Of a DNA stretch of 64,000 nt, positions 42,308 through 52,115 are shown one piece after another (position 1 is the stretch's first letter; the number at the start of each line of letters is the position of its first letter). This DNA is from an uncultured Pelagibacteraceae bacterium. GTDB taxonomy: Bacteria; Pseudomonadota; Alphaproteobacteria; Pelagibacterales; Pelagibacteraceae. The stretch spans positions 1-64,000 of the forward strand of contig CACLWW010000004.1 in the NCBI GenBank assembly GCA_902610755.1. The letters run 5' to 3'. Below the pieces are notes generated by a model. That model had not been told where the DNA came from, ran no database searches, and saw only the letters and a list, made by a program, of their open reading frames with translations. A program made the position numbers and the translations under genes.

Positions 42308-42607
42308 ATGGAATTAAAAGATAAAGTAATATCAGAAATCAAGAAAATCTATGATCCCGAAATACCAGTAAATATTTATGATTTGGGTTTAATTTATAAT
42401 GTAAAAGTTGATAAAGAAAATGTTGTAGAAATTAAAATGACTCTTACTACTCCAAATTGTCCAGTTGCCGAAAGTCTGCCTAAAGAAGTAGAGGAAAGTG
42501 TTAAAGGTATTAAGGAAGTTAAGGATGCAAAATTAGAATTAGTTTGGGAACCGCCATGGGACAAATCAATGATGTCAGAGGCAGCAAAATTGGAGTTAAA
42601 TTTATGA
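42308..42607 (+). CDS. sufT: SufT-like DUF59 protein
   Basis: IYDPEIPVNIYDLGLIYNV, LTTPNCP. Confidence 0.9.
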   Translation: MELKDKVISEIKKIYDPEIPVNIYDLGLIYNVKVDKENVVEIKMTLTTPNCPVAESLPKEVEESVKGIKEVKDAKLELVWEPPWDKSMMSEAAKLELNL

Positions 42608-42936
42608 GTCAGATAATTAAACTTAGTGACAAAGCAGCGGACAGAATAAAGTCAATTTTATCGAACGATAAAACCTCTTTAGGAGTAAGAATTGGTGTTA
42701 AGAGTGGTGGATGTGCTGGGATGTCTTACGTTATGGAATATGCAAAATCAGAAAATCCAAATGATGAAATGATTGAGGAAAAAGGTGTAAAAGTATTTAT
42801 AGATCCTGGTGCCGTTATGTATTTGTTAGGTACTACAATGGATTTTAAAGAAGAGGAGTTTTCATCATCTTTCGTGTTTAATAATCCTAACGAAACTGAG
42901 CGTTGTGGATGCGGAGAGTCTTTTAAAATAGAGTAA
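42604..42936 (+). CDS. sufA: A-type Fe-S carrier (SufA/IscA family)
   Basis: VKSGGCAGMSYVMEYA, RCGCGESF; start trimmed to MSQIIKLS at 42604. Confidence 0.93.
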   Translation: MSQIIKLSDKAADRIKSILSNDKTSLGVRIGVKSGGCAGMSYVMEYAKSENPNDEMIEEKGVKVFIDPGAVMYLLGTTMDFKEEEFSSSFVFNNPNETERCGCGESFKIE

Positions 42937-42999
42937 CTTTTATCATATATATTAAGGGTTGTTTTTTTTAAATTAAGTTAATAACCTAATTGTTCTTAT

Positions 43000-45054
43000 A
43001 TGAAAAAGGACACTTATAAAAACAAGGCCACTTTTCTAGAAAAATTAAAAACCAAGTCTAAACGAGAAGCAAATTTGTTTTTTTCTTTGTGTGAAGACGA
43101 TAGTGAAATAGTAAACACAAAAAAATTCAAGGAAGTTTTATTAAACTCAGGTTTAAAAGCCAATGATAAAAGACTATATAACCTTTTTCAGAATTTAGAC
43201 GCTCATGGTGATAAAATTGTTTTTGAAGACTTTATTGATATTATCCGAAGTTCAGAATTAATTGTTGAAAAATCTTTAAGAGGTGAATTATCAATCCCAG
43301 ATTTTAGCTATTTTGCAAAAAATTTGGATAGTATGTTTGATGAAGTAAAAAAAATTAAAACAGGGGAATTAGCATCATACATCCCACCACTAGCTGAAGT
43401 TGATCCAGATCAATTTGGTGTTGCAATTGTAACAGCAGATGGTCAAATATATCAAAAGGGTGATAGTAATGTTGATTTTTCAATTCAATCTATGTGCAAA
43501 CCTTTTAACTATTGTTTTGCAATGGAAAGATTGGGTTTAGAAAAAGTTCATCAACATGTTGGTCAAGAACCATCTGGTAGACAATTCGATGATCTAACTT
43601 TATTAGCAAAAACAGCTATAGGTGACCTGCAAGGAGAGCATGCTAAAGATAATCGAAACGGAAAATCTAGTCGCGTTCCTTTTAACCCAATGGTCAACGC
43701 TGGTGCGATAATGACAGCTGGTCTAATAGGTCCTGAAGAGTCTCACAGTCAAAGATTAAGATACATAAGACAACAGTTTGGCAGGCTAATAGGATGGTCT
43801 CCAAAAGATGATTTTGGTGCTGAGTTACCAAGATTCAATAAAAATATGGCTCGCCAAGAAAATTTTACGGGATATAATAATATTGCAATGGGTTATCTTT
43901 TGATGGCTACAGGCAATTTACCCCATACCAAAACCAAGCTGCACAATGACATACATCCTGATGAGGATGAATTTGACTTTTACACAGAACCCGCAGTTAC
44001 CGAAGCACTCAAGCTCTATTTTAGCATATGTTCATTAGAGATGACTTCTGTAAATTTTGCAACAGCCGCAGCCACGCTTGCTAATAGTGGCGTTAATCCC
44101 CTAACTCAAGATCGTGTACTAAGTCAGAAAACTGTAAGAAATTGTTTACCAGTTCTACAAACTAGTGGGATGTATAATGCTAGTGGTACATTCTTTCAAC
44201 AAGTGGGATTACCAGCAAAAAGCGGAGTAGGTGGTGGAGTTATATTAATAGTTCCAAGACTGATGGGAATATGTATTTTTTCACCTCGCTTAGACAAACA
44301 AGGAAATAGTGTTAGAGGAATTGAAATGGCGAGACGAATTACATCAAAATATTTAGTTCATACTTTTGATGGTACAATGACAGATACAGATCGTCTTGAT
44401 CCAAAAATACCAATTTCGAAGTGGCGTGCGAATAGCTGTGGAGAGGCAATTTGGGCTGCAAGCAATGGAAATATTAGAACATTGGAGCGTTTAGTTAGTG
44501 AACAAAGAGATCTTCAAAACGGAGACTATGATATGAGAACTCCATTGCATTTAGCGTCAGCTGAAGGTCAACTAGAAGCAGTTCAATTTTTACTTAAACA
44601 GGGTGTTAAACCGATACCAGATCGTTGGGGCGGTTACGGATACTTTGATGCAAAAAATAATAATCATAAAGAAATTGTAAAGGAATTTGAAAAACTTGAT
44701 ATTGATTACACTCAAGCATCACACTTAATTGAAGATCCTAATGGAAAAACCGACAAGATGGCAATTTATGATGATGAATTAGCAGTCATTGAACTATTGT
44801 TCGCAGCTTCCGAAAACAACGTTGAAGGTATACGAAATTTGGTTGCAAAGGGAATACCTGTGCATGCCGGAGATTATGACTCTAGAACAGCTTTACATCT
44901 TGCAGCTGCTGAAGGCTGCTTAGACGTAGTTGAGTACTTGGTTACACATGGACACCCTTTATTCGTTAGAGATAGATGGGGTGCTACACCTTTAGATGAG
45001 GCTAAAAGAGAAAAAAGAAAATCTGTTATTAATTATCTTAAAGATTTTAATTGA
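43000..45054 (+). CDS. glsA: Glutaminase with N-terminal EF-hand-like region and C-terminal ankyrin repeats
   Basis: Glutaminase core (SIQSMCKPFNYCFAMERLG, EPSGRQFDDL, NPMVNAGAI, KSGVGGGVI); N-terminal helical pair KLYNLFQNLDAHGDKIVFEDFIDII; C-terminal ankyrin units (DMRTPLHLASAEGQLEAVQFLLKQG; DSRTALHLAAAEGCLDVVEYLVTHG). Confidence 0.93.
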   Translation: MKKDTYKNKATFLEKLKTKSKREANLFFSLCEDDSEIVNTKKFKEVLLNSGLKANDKRLYNLFQNLDAHGDKIVFEDFIDIIRSSELIVEKSLRGELSIPDFSYFAKNLDSMFDEVKKIKTGELASYIPPLAEVDPDQFGVAIVTADGQIYQKGDSNVDFSIQSMCKPFNYCFAMERLGLEKVHQHVGQEPSGRQFDDLTLLAKTAIGDLQGEHAKDNRNGKSSRVPFNPMVNAGAIMTAGLIGPEESHSQRLRYIRQQFGRLIGWSPKDDFGAELPRFNKNMARQENFTGYNNIAMGYLLMATGNLPHTKTKLHNDIHPDEDEFDFYTEPAVTEALKLYFSICSLEMTSVNFATAAATLANSGVNPLTQDRVLSQKTVRNCLPVLQTSGMYNASGTFFQQVGLPAKSGVGGGVILIVPRLMGICIFSPRLDKQGNSVRGIEMARRITSKYLVHTFDGTMTDTDRLDPKIPISKWRANSCGEAIWAASNGNIRTLERLVSEQRDLQNGDYDMRTPLHLASAEGQLEAVQFLLKQGVKPIPDRWGGYGYFDAKNNNHKEIVKEFEKLDIDYTQASHLIEDPNGKTDKMAIYDDELAVIELLFAASENNVEGIRNLVAKGIPVHAGDYDSRTALHLAAAEGCLDVVEYLVTHGHPLFVRDRWGATPLDEAKREKRKSVINYLKDFN

Positions 45055-45082
45055 ACGATTTTTCTTAAACTACACAAATACT

Positions 45083-46489
45083 TTAACAACTATAATACAT
45101 TTCGTATTCAATAGGATGCGGAGTATCTTGAAAGTTATTTACTTCTTCCATTTTCAAGTCAATGTAAGCATCAATCTGATCGTCAGTAAACACTCCACCT
45201 TCAGTTAAAAATTTTCGGTCTTCATCTAAAGCTACACAAGCCTGTCTTAATGATGAACAAACAGTCGGAATACCTTTTAGCTCCTCAGGACTTAAAGCAT
45301 ATAAGTCTTGGTCCATTGGTTTACCAGGTTTGATTTTATTCTTAATTCCATCTAAACCTGCCATCAACATTGCTGAAAATGTTAAATAAGGATTCCCAGA
45401 AGCATCAGGAAATCTTACTTCAACTCTTTTACCTTTTTTACTTGTACTAAATGGTATTCGACAGCTTGCAGATCTGTTTCTAGATGAGTAAGCTAATAGC
45501 ACTGGTGCTTCAAATCCTGGAATTAGTCTTTTGTAGCTGTTAGTAGAAGCGTTTGAAAAAGCGTTAAGTGCTCTTGCGTGTTTAATAATCCCACCAATGT
45601 AGTACAAACATTCATCAGATAGTCCGGCGTATTTGTCTCCTGCAAACAACGGCTTATCTCCATTAAAAATAGATTGATGGATATGCATACCTGAACCGTT
45701 ATCATTCTTAACTGGTTTTGGCATAAACGTAGCTGTTTTACCAAATGAATGAGCTACATTATGAACTGCGTATTTATAAATTTGCATACTGTCACCTTGG
45801 TTAACTAGAGTGTTAAACAAAGTTCCGAGTTCGTGTTGGCTTGGTGCAACTTCATGGTGATGTTTCTCGACCTTTACACCCATATCCCTCATTGCTTTAA
45901 GACATTCAGATCTTAAATCTTGTCCACCATCAACTGGAGGAACCGGGAAGTAACCACCTTTAATCTTTGGTCTGTGTCCCATATTTCCATTATCATATTT
46001 CTTTCCTGTATTGTAAGGACCTTCAATACTATCAATTTCAAAACCTGTTTTATTCATATCGTTAGAAAATTTTACATCATCAAATACAAAAAATTCTGGT
46101 TCTGGTCCAAAATAAGCTTTGTCTCCAATTTTAGTTTTTTTTAAATATTCCTCAGCTTTTTTTGCAGTGGATCGTGGATCTCTCTCGTAAAAACTTTTAG
46201 TAATTGGGTCCATTACATCACAAAAAAGTACTAATGTAGTGTGTGAAAAAAAAGGGTCTACGAAACTGTTTGATAAATCTGGCTTTAAAATCATATCAGA
46301 CTCATTAATCGCTTTCCAACCAGCAATCGATGAACCATCGAAAAAAATTCCATTATTTAGCATATCTTCATCTACTGTAATTAGATCTTGTGTTACGTGT
46401 TGTAGTTTACCTCTAGGGTCAGTAAATCTTAAATCTACATATTCAATTTCTTTGTCTTTTATTTTTTTTAATATGTCTTTTGCACTCAT
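45083..46489 (-). CDS. glnA: Glutamine synthetase type I
   Basis: [41 protein letters not shown], and adenylylation-type Tyr region [11 protein letters not shown]. Confidence 0.98.
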   Translation of the reverse strand: MSAKDILKKIKDKEIEYVDLRFTDPRGKLQHVTQDLITVDEDMLNNGIFFDGSSIAGWKAINESDMILKPDLSNSFVDPFFSHTTLVLFCDVMDPITKSFYERDPRSTAKKAEEYLKKTKIGDKAYFGPEPEFFVFDDVKFSNDMNKTGFEIDSIEGPYNTGKKYDNGNMGHRPKIKGGYFPVPPVDGGQDLRSECLKAMRDMGVKVEKHHHEVAPSQHELGTLFNTLVNQGDSMQIYKYAVHNVAHSFGKTATFMPKPVKNDNGSGMHIHQSIFNGDKPLFAGDKYAGLSDECLYYIGGIIKHARALNAFSNASTNSYKRLIPGFEAPVLLAYSSRNRSASCRIPFSTSKKGKRVEVRFPDASGNPYLTFSAMLMAGLDGIKNKIKPGKPMDQDLYALSPEELKGIPTVCSSLRQACVALDEDRKFLTEGGVFTDDQIDAYIDLKMEEVNNFQDTPHPIEYEMYYSC

Positions 46490-46628
46490 ATAATTTGACC
46501 TTTCAATTTTAAAGTTTAATAGCAAATAAAAATATATTAATATCGTTCATTATATTGATATCTCCTATGCAATTTAAACATGGATTGATACCTAAGTTAT
46601 AAATATTTTACAAACAACTAATAGTTGA

Positions 46629-47111
46629 ATGAATGACTTATTAAACAAAGAGCCAGTAAAACGAGTGATTGAAACCTTAAATAGGTTTAATGAAAACCTC
46701 AAGGTTCAAATTTTGGAAAAAACTGCAAGGACAGCAAAGGAAGCAGCTAATGCCTTAAATTGTGAGGAGGGTGCTATCGTTAAAAGTTTAGTTTTCAAAA
46801 CAGAGACAGAATTTTTAGTTTGTTTAATATCTGGCGATAAAAGATGTTCTTTAAACAAGCTCAAAAAGGTTATTTCAAAAAAAGATGTTTCAATGGCAAG
46901 TGCAGATGAGGTTAAAGCTCAAACTGGTTTTACTATTGGTGGTGTTTCACCAGTAGGTCATATAAATAACCTAGATATAATTATTGATAAAACACTTGAA
47001 AGATTTCAAATTGTGTATGCTGCAGCGGGACATCCAAATAGTATATTCAAAATAGATATTTCAAAATTAAAAGACCTAACAAAAGGAAGGGTTGAGGATA
47101 TTACTGAATGA
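46629..47111 (+). CDS. YbaK/EbsC-type aminoacyl-tRNA deacylase
   Basis: EEGAIVKSLVFKTE, LISGDKRCSLNKL, TGFTIGGVSPVGH. Confidence 0.92.
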   Translation: MNDLLNKEPVKRVIETLNRFNENLKVQILEKTARTAKEAANALNCEEGAIVKSLVFKTETEFLVCLISGDKRCSLNKLKKVISKKDVSMASADEVKAQTGFTIGGVSPVGHINNLDIIIDKTLERFQIVYAAAGHPNSIFKIDISKLKDLTKGRVEDITE

Positions 47112-48013
47112 GACAGCCTACTATAGCAGATTATTCATTATTGGTTTTTCTGGGAGTAGTTTGGGCCTCTGCTTTTTTTAACATTAAATTAGCAACAGAC
47201 TCGTTTGGTCCGATAACTATTGCATTTATTAGAGTTTTGTTGGGATCTCTGCCTTTAATAATTTTATGCTTATATAAGAACATCAAAATAGAGGTCTTTT
47301 CAAAAGATTGGCTGTGGTTTGCAGCAATAGGTTTTGTAAACTTAGTTTTTCCGTTTTTCTTAATCGCTTATGGGGTTAAAAACGTTCAAAGTAATCTAGC
47401 TGCAATATTAATGTCCACCTCTCCTTTAACTTCAACTCTACTTGCACACTTCTTTATTAAAAATGAAAAAATTAATTTACTTAAAGTAATTGGAGTGTCT
47501 ATTGGTTTTGCAGGTATAATATATCTATTTTCTGACAACTTCTTGATCAATGAAAACAACCTATTTTCAGCATTATGTATTTTAGTTGGTTCCTTAGGAT
47601 ATGTTATTGGTGGAATACTAACTCTGAAAATAAGTCATAAAAAAAATGAAAACGTGACTGCATCTATCTTAATTTGGGCAACAATAATTTTATTACCAAT
47701 TTGTTTTTATTTTGAAAAACCATGGAACTATAATCCATCACTAACATCAGCAATTTCAATAACTTATTTGGGAGTTATAGCCACAGGTTTAGCTTGGGTT
47801 TTAAGATTTAAAGTCTTAAAAGATAACGGTTTAGTTTTTCAGTCACAAGTAGCTTATTTAATTCCAATCTTTGGAGTAATTTTAGGTTATATTTTTTTAG
47901 ACGAACTAATCACATTTAAAGTACTAGTTGCACTTATTGCAATTATAATAGGGATATATTTTGTTAAAAAATCTACTACTTCGAAGAAGATTTTAAGTCA
48001 AAAAAATATCTAA
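47108..48013 (+). CDS. EamA/DMT-family transporter
   Basis: Ten-TM DMT repeat architecture; FLGVVWASAFFNIKLA start. Confidence 0.9.
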   Translation: MRQPTIADYSLLVFLGVVWASAFFNIKLATDSFGPITIAFIRVLLGSLPLIILCLYKNIKIEVFSKDWLWFAAIGFVNLVFPFFLIAYGVKNVQSNLAAILMSTSPLTSTLLAHFFIKNEKINLLKVIGVSIGFAGIIYLFSDNFLINENNLFSALCILVGSLGYVIGGILTLKISHKKNENVTASILIWATIILLPICFYFEKPWNYNPSLTSAISITYLGVIATGLAWVLRFKVLKDNGLVFQSQVAYLIPIFGVILGYIFLDELITFKVLVALIAIIIGIYFVKKSTTSKKILSQKNI

Positions 48014-48857
48014 TATTTGCAGCTAATTTTATAAAATTTGTTATAGATTTTTTTATATTTAATATTAATAAATATGAAAATCCTCTAAGGATATATTTTA
48101 TTATTTTTCTAAAGTGGTGAACAGTAAATTTTTGTACATTAAAATAAATAAGAGGAGAATATTCATTATGAAAGGTTTTTATTAAAAAATTCTGAATGTT
48201 CGATTTTGAGGATTTGCCCTGATTATGTTGAGCTTTCGATTTTGGTGTTATGATTACACTCTTTTTTTTGGATCTAAATTTTCTACAAAGATCAATCTCC
48301 TCCCAAAAAAGAAAATACTTTTCATCAAATTTACCAATATTTTCAAAGTGTTTTGCACTTATTAATAAAGCACAGCCTTTAGCAACATCAACGCATAATT
48401 CACCCTCTATCTTTGAATTTAATAATAATTCTCTTGATCTCATTGCACTTGATGAATCTAAATTCTTTAAGTTTCTTTCTGGAAATGCTCCGTAAAAGTC
48501 TTTATCAGGAAGTGTAACGGGAGCAACTATTCCGCAGTCATTATATTGGTTTAAAGTGTTAAGCATATTTTCTATTGAACTATCATCAATGGAAAGGTCA
48601 GGATTAAGAACTAGAAAAAAATTTGTAGATACATTATCAAAAGCAAAATTTATTGCTCTACCATACCCAAGATTTTTATTTTTTGAAATAACTTGGATAT
48701 TTTTAAAATTTTTAATTCGCTCAAGAATTTTTTCATTTTTTCCATTATCGACAACAATTATCTTAAAATTTTTTAGACTATCAAAAAAACTCTCAACTAT
48801 TTCACTTGAGTTATAGAGAACAGTAATGATCGTAATTTCATTATAAATTTTGCTCAT
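47976..48857 (-). CDS. Glycosyltransferase family 2 (rhamnosyltransferase-like)
   Basis: ITVLYNS, VVDNGKNEK, NLGYGRAINFA, FFLVLNPDLSI. Confidence 0.88.
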   Translation of the reverse strand: MSKIYNEITIITVLYNSSEIVESFFDSLKNFKIIVVDNGKNEKILERIKNFKNIQVISKNKNLGYGRAINFAFDNVSTNFFLVLNPDLSIDDSSIENMLNTLNQYNDCGIVAPVTLPDKDFYGAFPERNLKNLDSSSAMRSRELLLNSKIEGELCVDVAKGCALLISAKHFENIGKFDEKYFLFWEEIDLCRKFRSKKKSVIITPKSKAQHNQGKSSKSNIQNFLIKTFHNEYSPLIYFNVQKFTVHHFRKIIKYILRGFSYLLILNIKKSITNFIKLAANIRYFFDLKSSSK

Positions 48858-48936
48858 CTGCGTGAAATAGCTTATATTTTTTTAAAAAAATTTGTTTTAA
48901 TTTATTTTTTCTATTTCAATTTATAATAGAAGAATT

Positions 48937-48981
48937 ATGAAAAAACATACCAAATGTTGTTGTCGTTTAATAAATCAATAA
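48937..48981 (+). CDS. Candidate 14-aa cysteine-rich leader peptide MKKHTKCCCRLINQ
   Basis: ATG AAA AAA CAT ACC AAA TGT TGT TGT CGT TTA ATA AAT CAA TAA; purine-rich AATAGAAGAATT precedes the ATG; sits 61 nt upstream of an EamA transporter start. Confidence 0.5.
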   Translation: MKKHTKCCCRLINQ

Positions 48982-49023
48982 TATTTTCAACTTGAGGTTT
49001 TTCTGTGGTTTCACGTGAAAATA
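48982..49023 (+). promoter_or_regulatory. Inverted-repeat region between the Cys leader ORF and eamA
   Basis: TATTTTCA (48982-48989) pairs with TGAAAATA (49016-49023); an overlapping 12-bp palindrome TTTCACGTGAAA (49009-49020) offers an alternative structure. Confidence 0.45.
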
Positions 49024-49042
49024 CTATAGGTTTGATAAATTA

Positions 49043-49894
49043 ATGAATAAATTTTTACCTCTGATCTTTGTTCTATTGTGGTCTTCAGCTTTTGTTACTA
49101 CAAAACCAATAGTAGATAACAGTGATCCTTTTGCAGCTTTAGCTTTCCGATTTTTTATAGTTGCTCTAGGTTTTTTTATTTATTGCGTTTATAAAAAACT
49201 ATCACTTAAATTAAACAGTAGAGACTTTATCCAGTCTTTTTCAAGTGGCGTTCTATTTCATGGAATTTATTTAGGAGGTGTATTTTTTTCTATCTCAAAA
49301 GGTATTCCAACAGGTATAACTGCACTTATTGTTACAATGCAGCCGATTTTAACAAATGCTTTGGCCGGACCTTTTCTCAAAGAGCATGTAGGATGGAAAC
49401 AGTGGATTGGGGTTGCTCTTGGATTTATAGGATCTGCATTAGTATTAGGAGTAGATATAGGAGGTGCTCTTCCAACAATTGGAATTATAGCTTCTTTCAT
49501 TGCACTAATATCCATTACATCTGCCACTCTTTTTCAAAAGAAATTCAGTGGAAATATTCCTTTACCAGTAAGCAATACATATCAAGCTGCAGGAGGATGT
49601 TTCTTCCACTTGATAGTGATTTTGTTTTTTGTTGAACCCTTTATCGATTTTAACCCCAGTTTTTTAATAGCAATGGGTCATCAAATTTTTCTTGTATCTT
49701 TTGGTGCGTTTACAATATTAATGTTTTTAATCAAAAATAATTCAGCAAGTAAAACAGTTACTGTATTTTTTTTAATACCAGCAACTTCGGCAATTATTGC
49801 CTGGATATTTCTTAATGAACAATTATCTTTAATTGATATATTTGGCTTCATTGTTGCTTCACTTGGTGTATTTATCGCAACAAGAAAATCTTAA
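49043..49894 (+). CDS. EamA/DMT-family transporter
   Basis: MNKFLPLIFVLLWSSAFVTTKPIVDNSDPFAALAFRFF; DMT repeats. Confidence 0.91.
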   Translation: MNKFLPLIFVLLWSSAFVTTKPIVDNSDPFAALAFRFFIVALGFFIYCVYKKLSLKLNSRDFIQSFSSGVLFHGIYLGGVFFSISKGIPTGITALIVTMQPILTNALAGPFLKEHVGWKQWIGVALGFIGSALVLGVDIGGALPTIGIIASFIALISITSATLFQKKFSGNIPLPVSNTYQAAGGCFFHLIVILFFVEPFIDFNPSFLIAMGHQIFLVSFGAFTILMFLIKNNSASKTVTVFFLIPATSAIIAWIFLNEQLSLIDIFGFIVASLGVFIATRKS

Positions 49895-49994
49895 ACTATT
49901 CTATTTATTGAAAAAAAACATTTCAACTTAAAATTGAAATATATTTTGCGCATTTACATCGTGTTTAAAAAGAGCTTAAATTGAAATTATACAA

Positions 49995-51707
49995 ATGGCT
50001 AAGTCTAAGAAAAAAAAAGCTGTTAAGAAAAGAAGAAAGAAAACAAAAAAGTCGATTAAAAAAAGAAGAAAACTTAAAAGCGGAACGACAAAGAAACTTT
50101 CTAAATCTAAAAAAAAGCTGAAAAAGACAAAGCCAAAAACAATACGTAAAACAAATGGAGGAAAAATGAGTGCAGAGATGAAAGTGTCTTCTGTTCTAGA
50201 TACCTCTCATTTGAAGGTTAAATTTCCGTTCAAAGCAAAATACGGAAACTACATAAATGGAAAATTTGTAGAACCTAAATCTGGAAAGTATTTTGATAAT
50301 ACTTCTCCGATCTCAAATGAAGTTATCTGTTCAGTTGCGCGATCTAACGAAAAAGACGTGGATGCAGCATTAGATGCAGCTCACGCAGCTTTCCCAACTT
50401 GGGGAAAGACATCAATCACTGAAAGATCTAACATTTTGATAAAGATTGCAGATGTATTAGAAAAGAATTTAAATACATTAGCAGTAGCAGAATGTTTAGA
50501 TAACGGTAAGCCAATCAGAGAATGTATGGCTGCTGACTTACCTCTTGTAATAGATCATTGGAGATATTTTGCAGGAGTAATCAGAGCAGAAGAAGGTTCA
50601 GTTGCTGAAATAAGCAATAATGAATATTCTTATCATATACCTGAGCCACTAGGTGTAGTTGGACAAATTATACCTTGGAACTTCCCATTACTAATGGCAA
50701 CTTGGAAACTTGCTCCAGCATTAGCTGCTGGTAACTGTGTGGTATTAAAACCTGCAGAGCAAACTCCAGCGTCTATCATGGTAATGATGGAAATGATTGG
50801 CGATCTTTTACCAAAAGGTGTTGTTAACATTGTAAGCGGTTTTGGATTAGAAGCTGGTAAACCTTTAGCATCTTCTAAAAGAATTAAGAAAATTGCTTTC
50901 ACTGGTGAAACAACAACTGGTAGATTGATTATGCAATATGCATCACAAAACTTAATCCCAATAACTTTGGAATTAGGTGGTAAATCTCCTAACATTTTCT
51001 TTGAAGACGTCATGGATAAAAACGATGACTTCTTTGATAAATGTTTAGAAGGTTTTGCAATGTTTACATTAAACCAAGGAGAGGTTTGTACTTGTCCAAG
51101 TAGAGTACTAGTTCAAGAGTCTATCTATGACAAATTCATGGAAAAAGCTATTGCTAGAACTAAAGCTGTAAAACAAGACAATCCTTTAAAAATGGAGACA
51201 ATGATTGGTGCGCAAGCTTCATTAGAACAAATGGAAAAAATCAAATCTTATCTAGATTTAGGTAAGAAAGAGGGTGCCAAAGTTCTATGTGGAGGAAATG
51301 TTGCAAAAATCAATAGTGGTTTAGAAAAAGGAAACTACATTGAGCCAACTATTTTCGAAGGTAAAAACAATATGAGAATATTCCAAGAAGAAATTTTTGG
51401 ACCTGTTGTTTCTGTAACTAAATTTAAAGATGAAAAAGAAGCATTAGAAATTGCTAATGATACTCTTTATGGTTTAGGTGCAGGAGTATGGACTAGAAAT
51501 GGAAATCTTGCATATAGAATGGGTAGAGAGATACAAGCTGGTAGAGTTTGGACAAACTGTTATCACGCTTATCCTGCTCATGCTGCTTTCGGCGGATATA
51601 AACAATCTGGTATCGGAAGAGAAACTCATAAAATGATGCTTAACCACTACAGACAAGTGAAGAACTTACACGTGTCTTACAGTGAAAAGAAATTGGGCTT
51701 CTTTTAA
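49995..51707 (+). CDS. Aldehyde dehydrogenase, with 57-aa Lys/Arg-rich N-terminal extension in the long form
   Basis: ALDH core ([42 protein letters not shown]). Alternative in-frame start ATG 50166 preceded by GGAGG at 50157-50161. Confidence 0.93.
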   Translation: MAKSKKKKAVKKRRKKTKKSIKKRRKLKSGTTKKLSKSKKKLKKTKPKTIRKTNGGKMSAEMKVSSVLDTSHLKVKFPFKAKYGNYINGKFVEPKSGKYFDNTSPISNEVICSVARSNEKDVDAALDAAHAAFPTWGKTSITERSNILIKIADVLEKNLNTLAVAECLDNGKPIRECMAADLPLVIDHWRYFAGVIRAEEGSVAEISNNEYSYHIPEPLGVVGQIIPWNFPLLMATWKLAPALAAGNCVVLKPAEQTPASIMVMMEMIGDLLPKGVVNIVSGFGLEAGKPLASSKRIKKIAFTGETTTGRLIMQYASQNLIPITLELGGKSPNIFFEDVMDKNDDFFDKCLEGFAMFTLNQGEVCTCPSRVLVQESIYDKFMEKAIARTKAVKQDNPLKMETMIGAQASLEQMEKIKSYLDLGKKEGAKVLCGGNVAKINSGLEKGNYIEPTIFEGKNNMRIFQEEIFGPVVSVTKFKDEKEALEIANDTLYGLGAGVWTRNGNLAYRMGREIQAGRVWTNCYHAYPAHAAFGGYKQSGIGRETHKMMLNHYRQVKNLHVSYSEKKLGFF

Positions 51708-51724
51708 AAGATAATTAATATATA

Positions 51725-51750
51725 ATGGCCCGTGAGGAATCACGGGCCAT
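51725..51750 (+). terminator. Perfect 11-bp GC-rich hairpin, GGAA loop (terminator or structured ribosome-binding region)
   Basis: ATGGCCCGTGA-GGAA-TCACGGGCCAT; 17 nt after ALDH stop, 6 nt before DUF779 ATG; no clear U-tract. Confidence 0.6.
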
Positions 51751-51756
51751 ATTGTT

Positions 51757-52107
51757 ATGAAAGTAAAAGCAACAGAATCAGCATTAAAACTAATTGAAGA
51801 TATTAAAGCTCAACATGGGGAGGAGCTTTTATTTCATCAATCGGGTGGATGTTGCGATGGAAGTGCTCCAATGTGCTATCCTAGAAAAGAATACATGGTT
51901 GGTAACAGCGATGTAAAACTTGGTGAGATTGGTGGAGTCCCTTTTTATATGAATGATGACCAATATGAAAAGTGGAAACATACTGACTTAACTATCGATG
52001 CTGTAAATGGTATTGGCGGAATGTTCTCTTTGGATAATGGAACAGGCCGCAGATTTCTGACTAAATCAGAAATCTGCTTAGTCGTTGATAACGACAAAAA
52101 AAATTAA
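51757..52107 (+). CDS. DUF779 domain-containing protein
   Basis: FHQSGGCCDGSAPMCYP motif; next to an aldehyde dehydrogenase gene as is usual for this family. Confidence 0.9.
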   Translation: MKVKATESALKLIEDIKAQHGEELLFHQSGGCCDGSAPMCYPRKEYMVGNSDVKLGEIGGVPFYMNDDQYEKWKHTDLTIDAVNGIGGMFSLDNGTGRRFLTKSEICLVVDNDKKN

Positions 52108-52115
52108 TTAATCTT

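Noticed and set aside
42937-42999. Possible terminator (GGGTT...AACC) between sufA and glutaminase
   Set aside because: Stem too short and loop too long to support a call.
46567-46602. Short ORF MQFKHGLIPKL upstream of the YbaK-like gene
   Set aside because: No amino-acid bias, SD or attenuator structure; short ORFs are expected by chance.
49920-49940. ATTTCAA-cttaaaa-TTGAAAT inverted repeat after the second EamA gene
   Set aside because: Short AT-only stem in AT-rich DNA without a following T-run; could be a weak terminator but not distinguishable from background.
50633-51013. Minus-strand 126-aa ORF inside the first aldehyde dehydrogenase
   Set aside because: Antisense to conserved ALDH coding sequence; no independent evidence.
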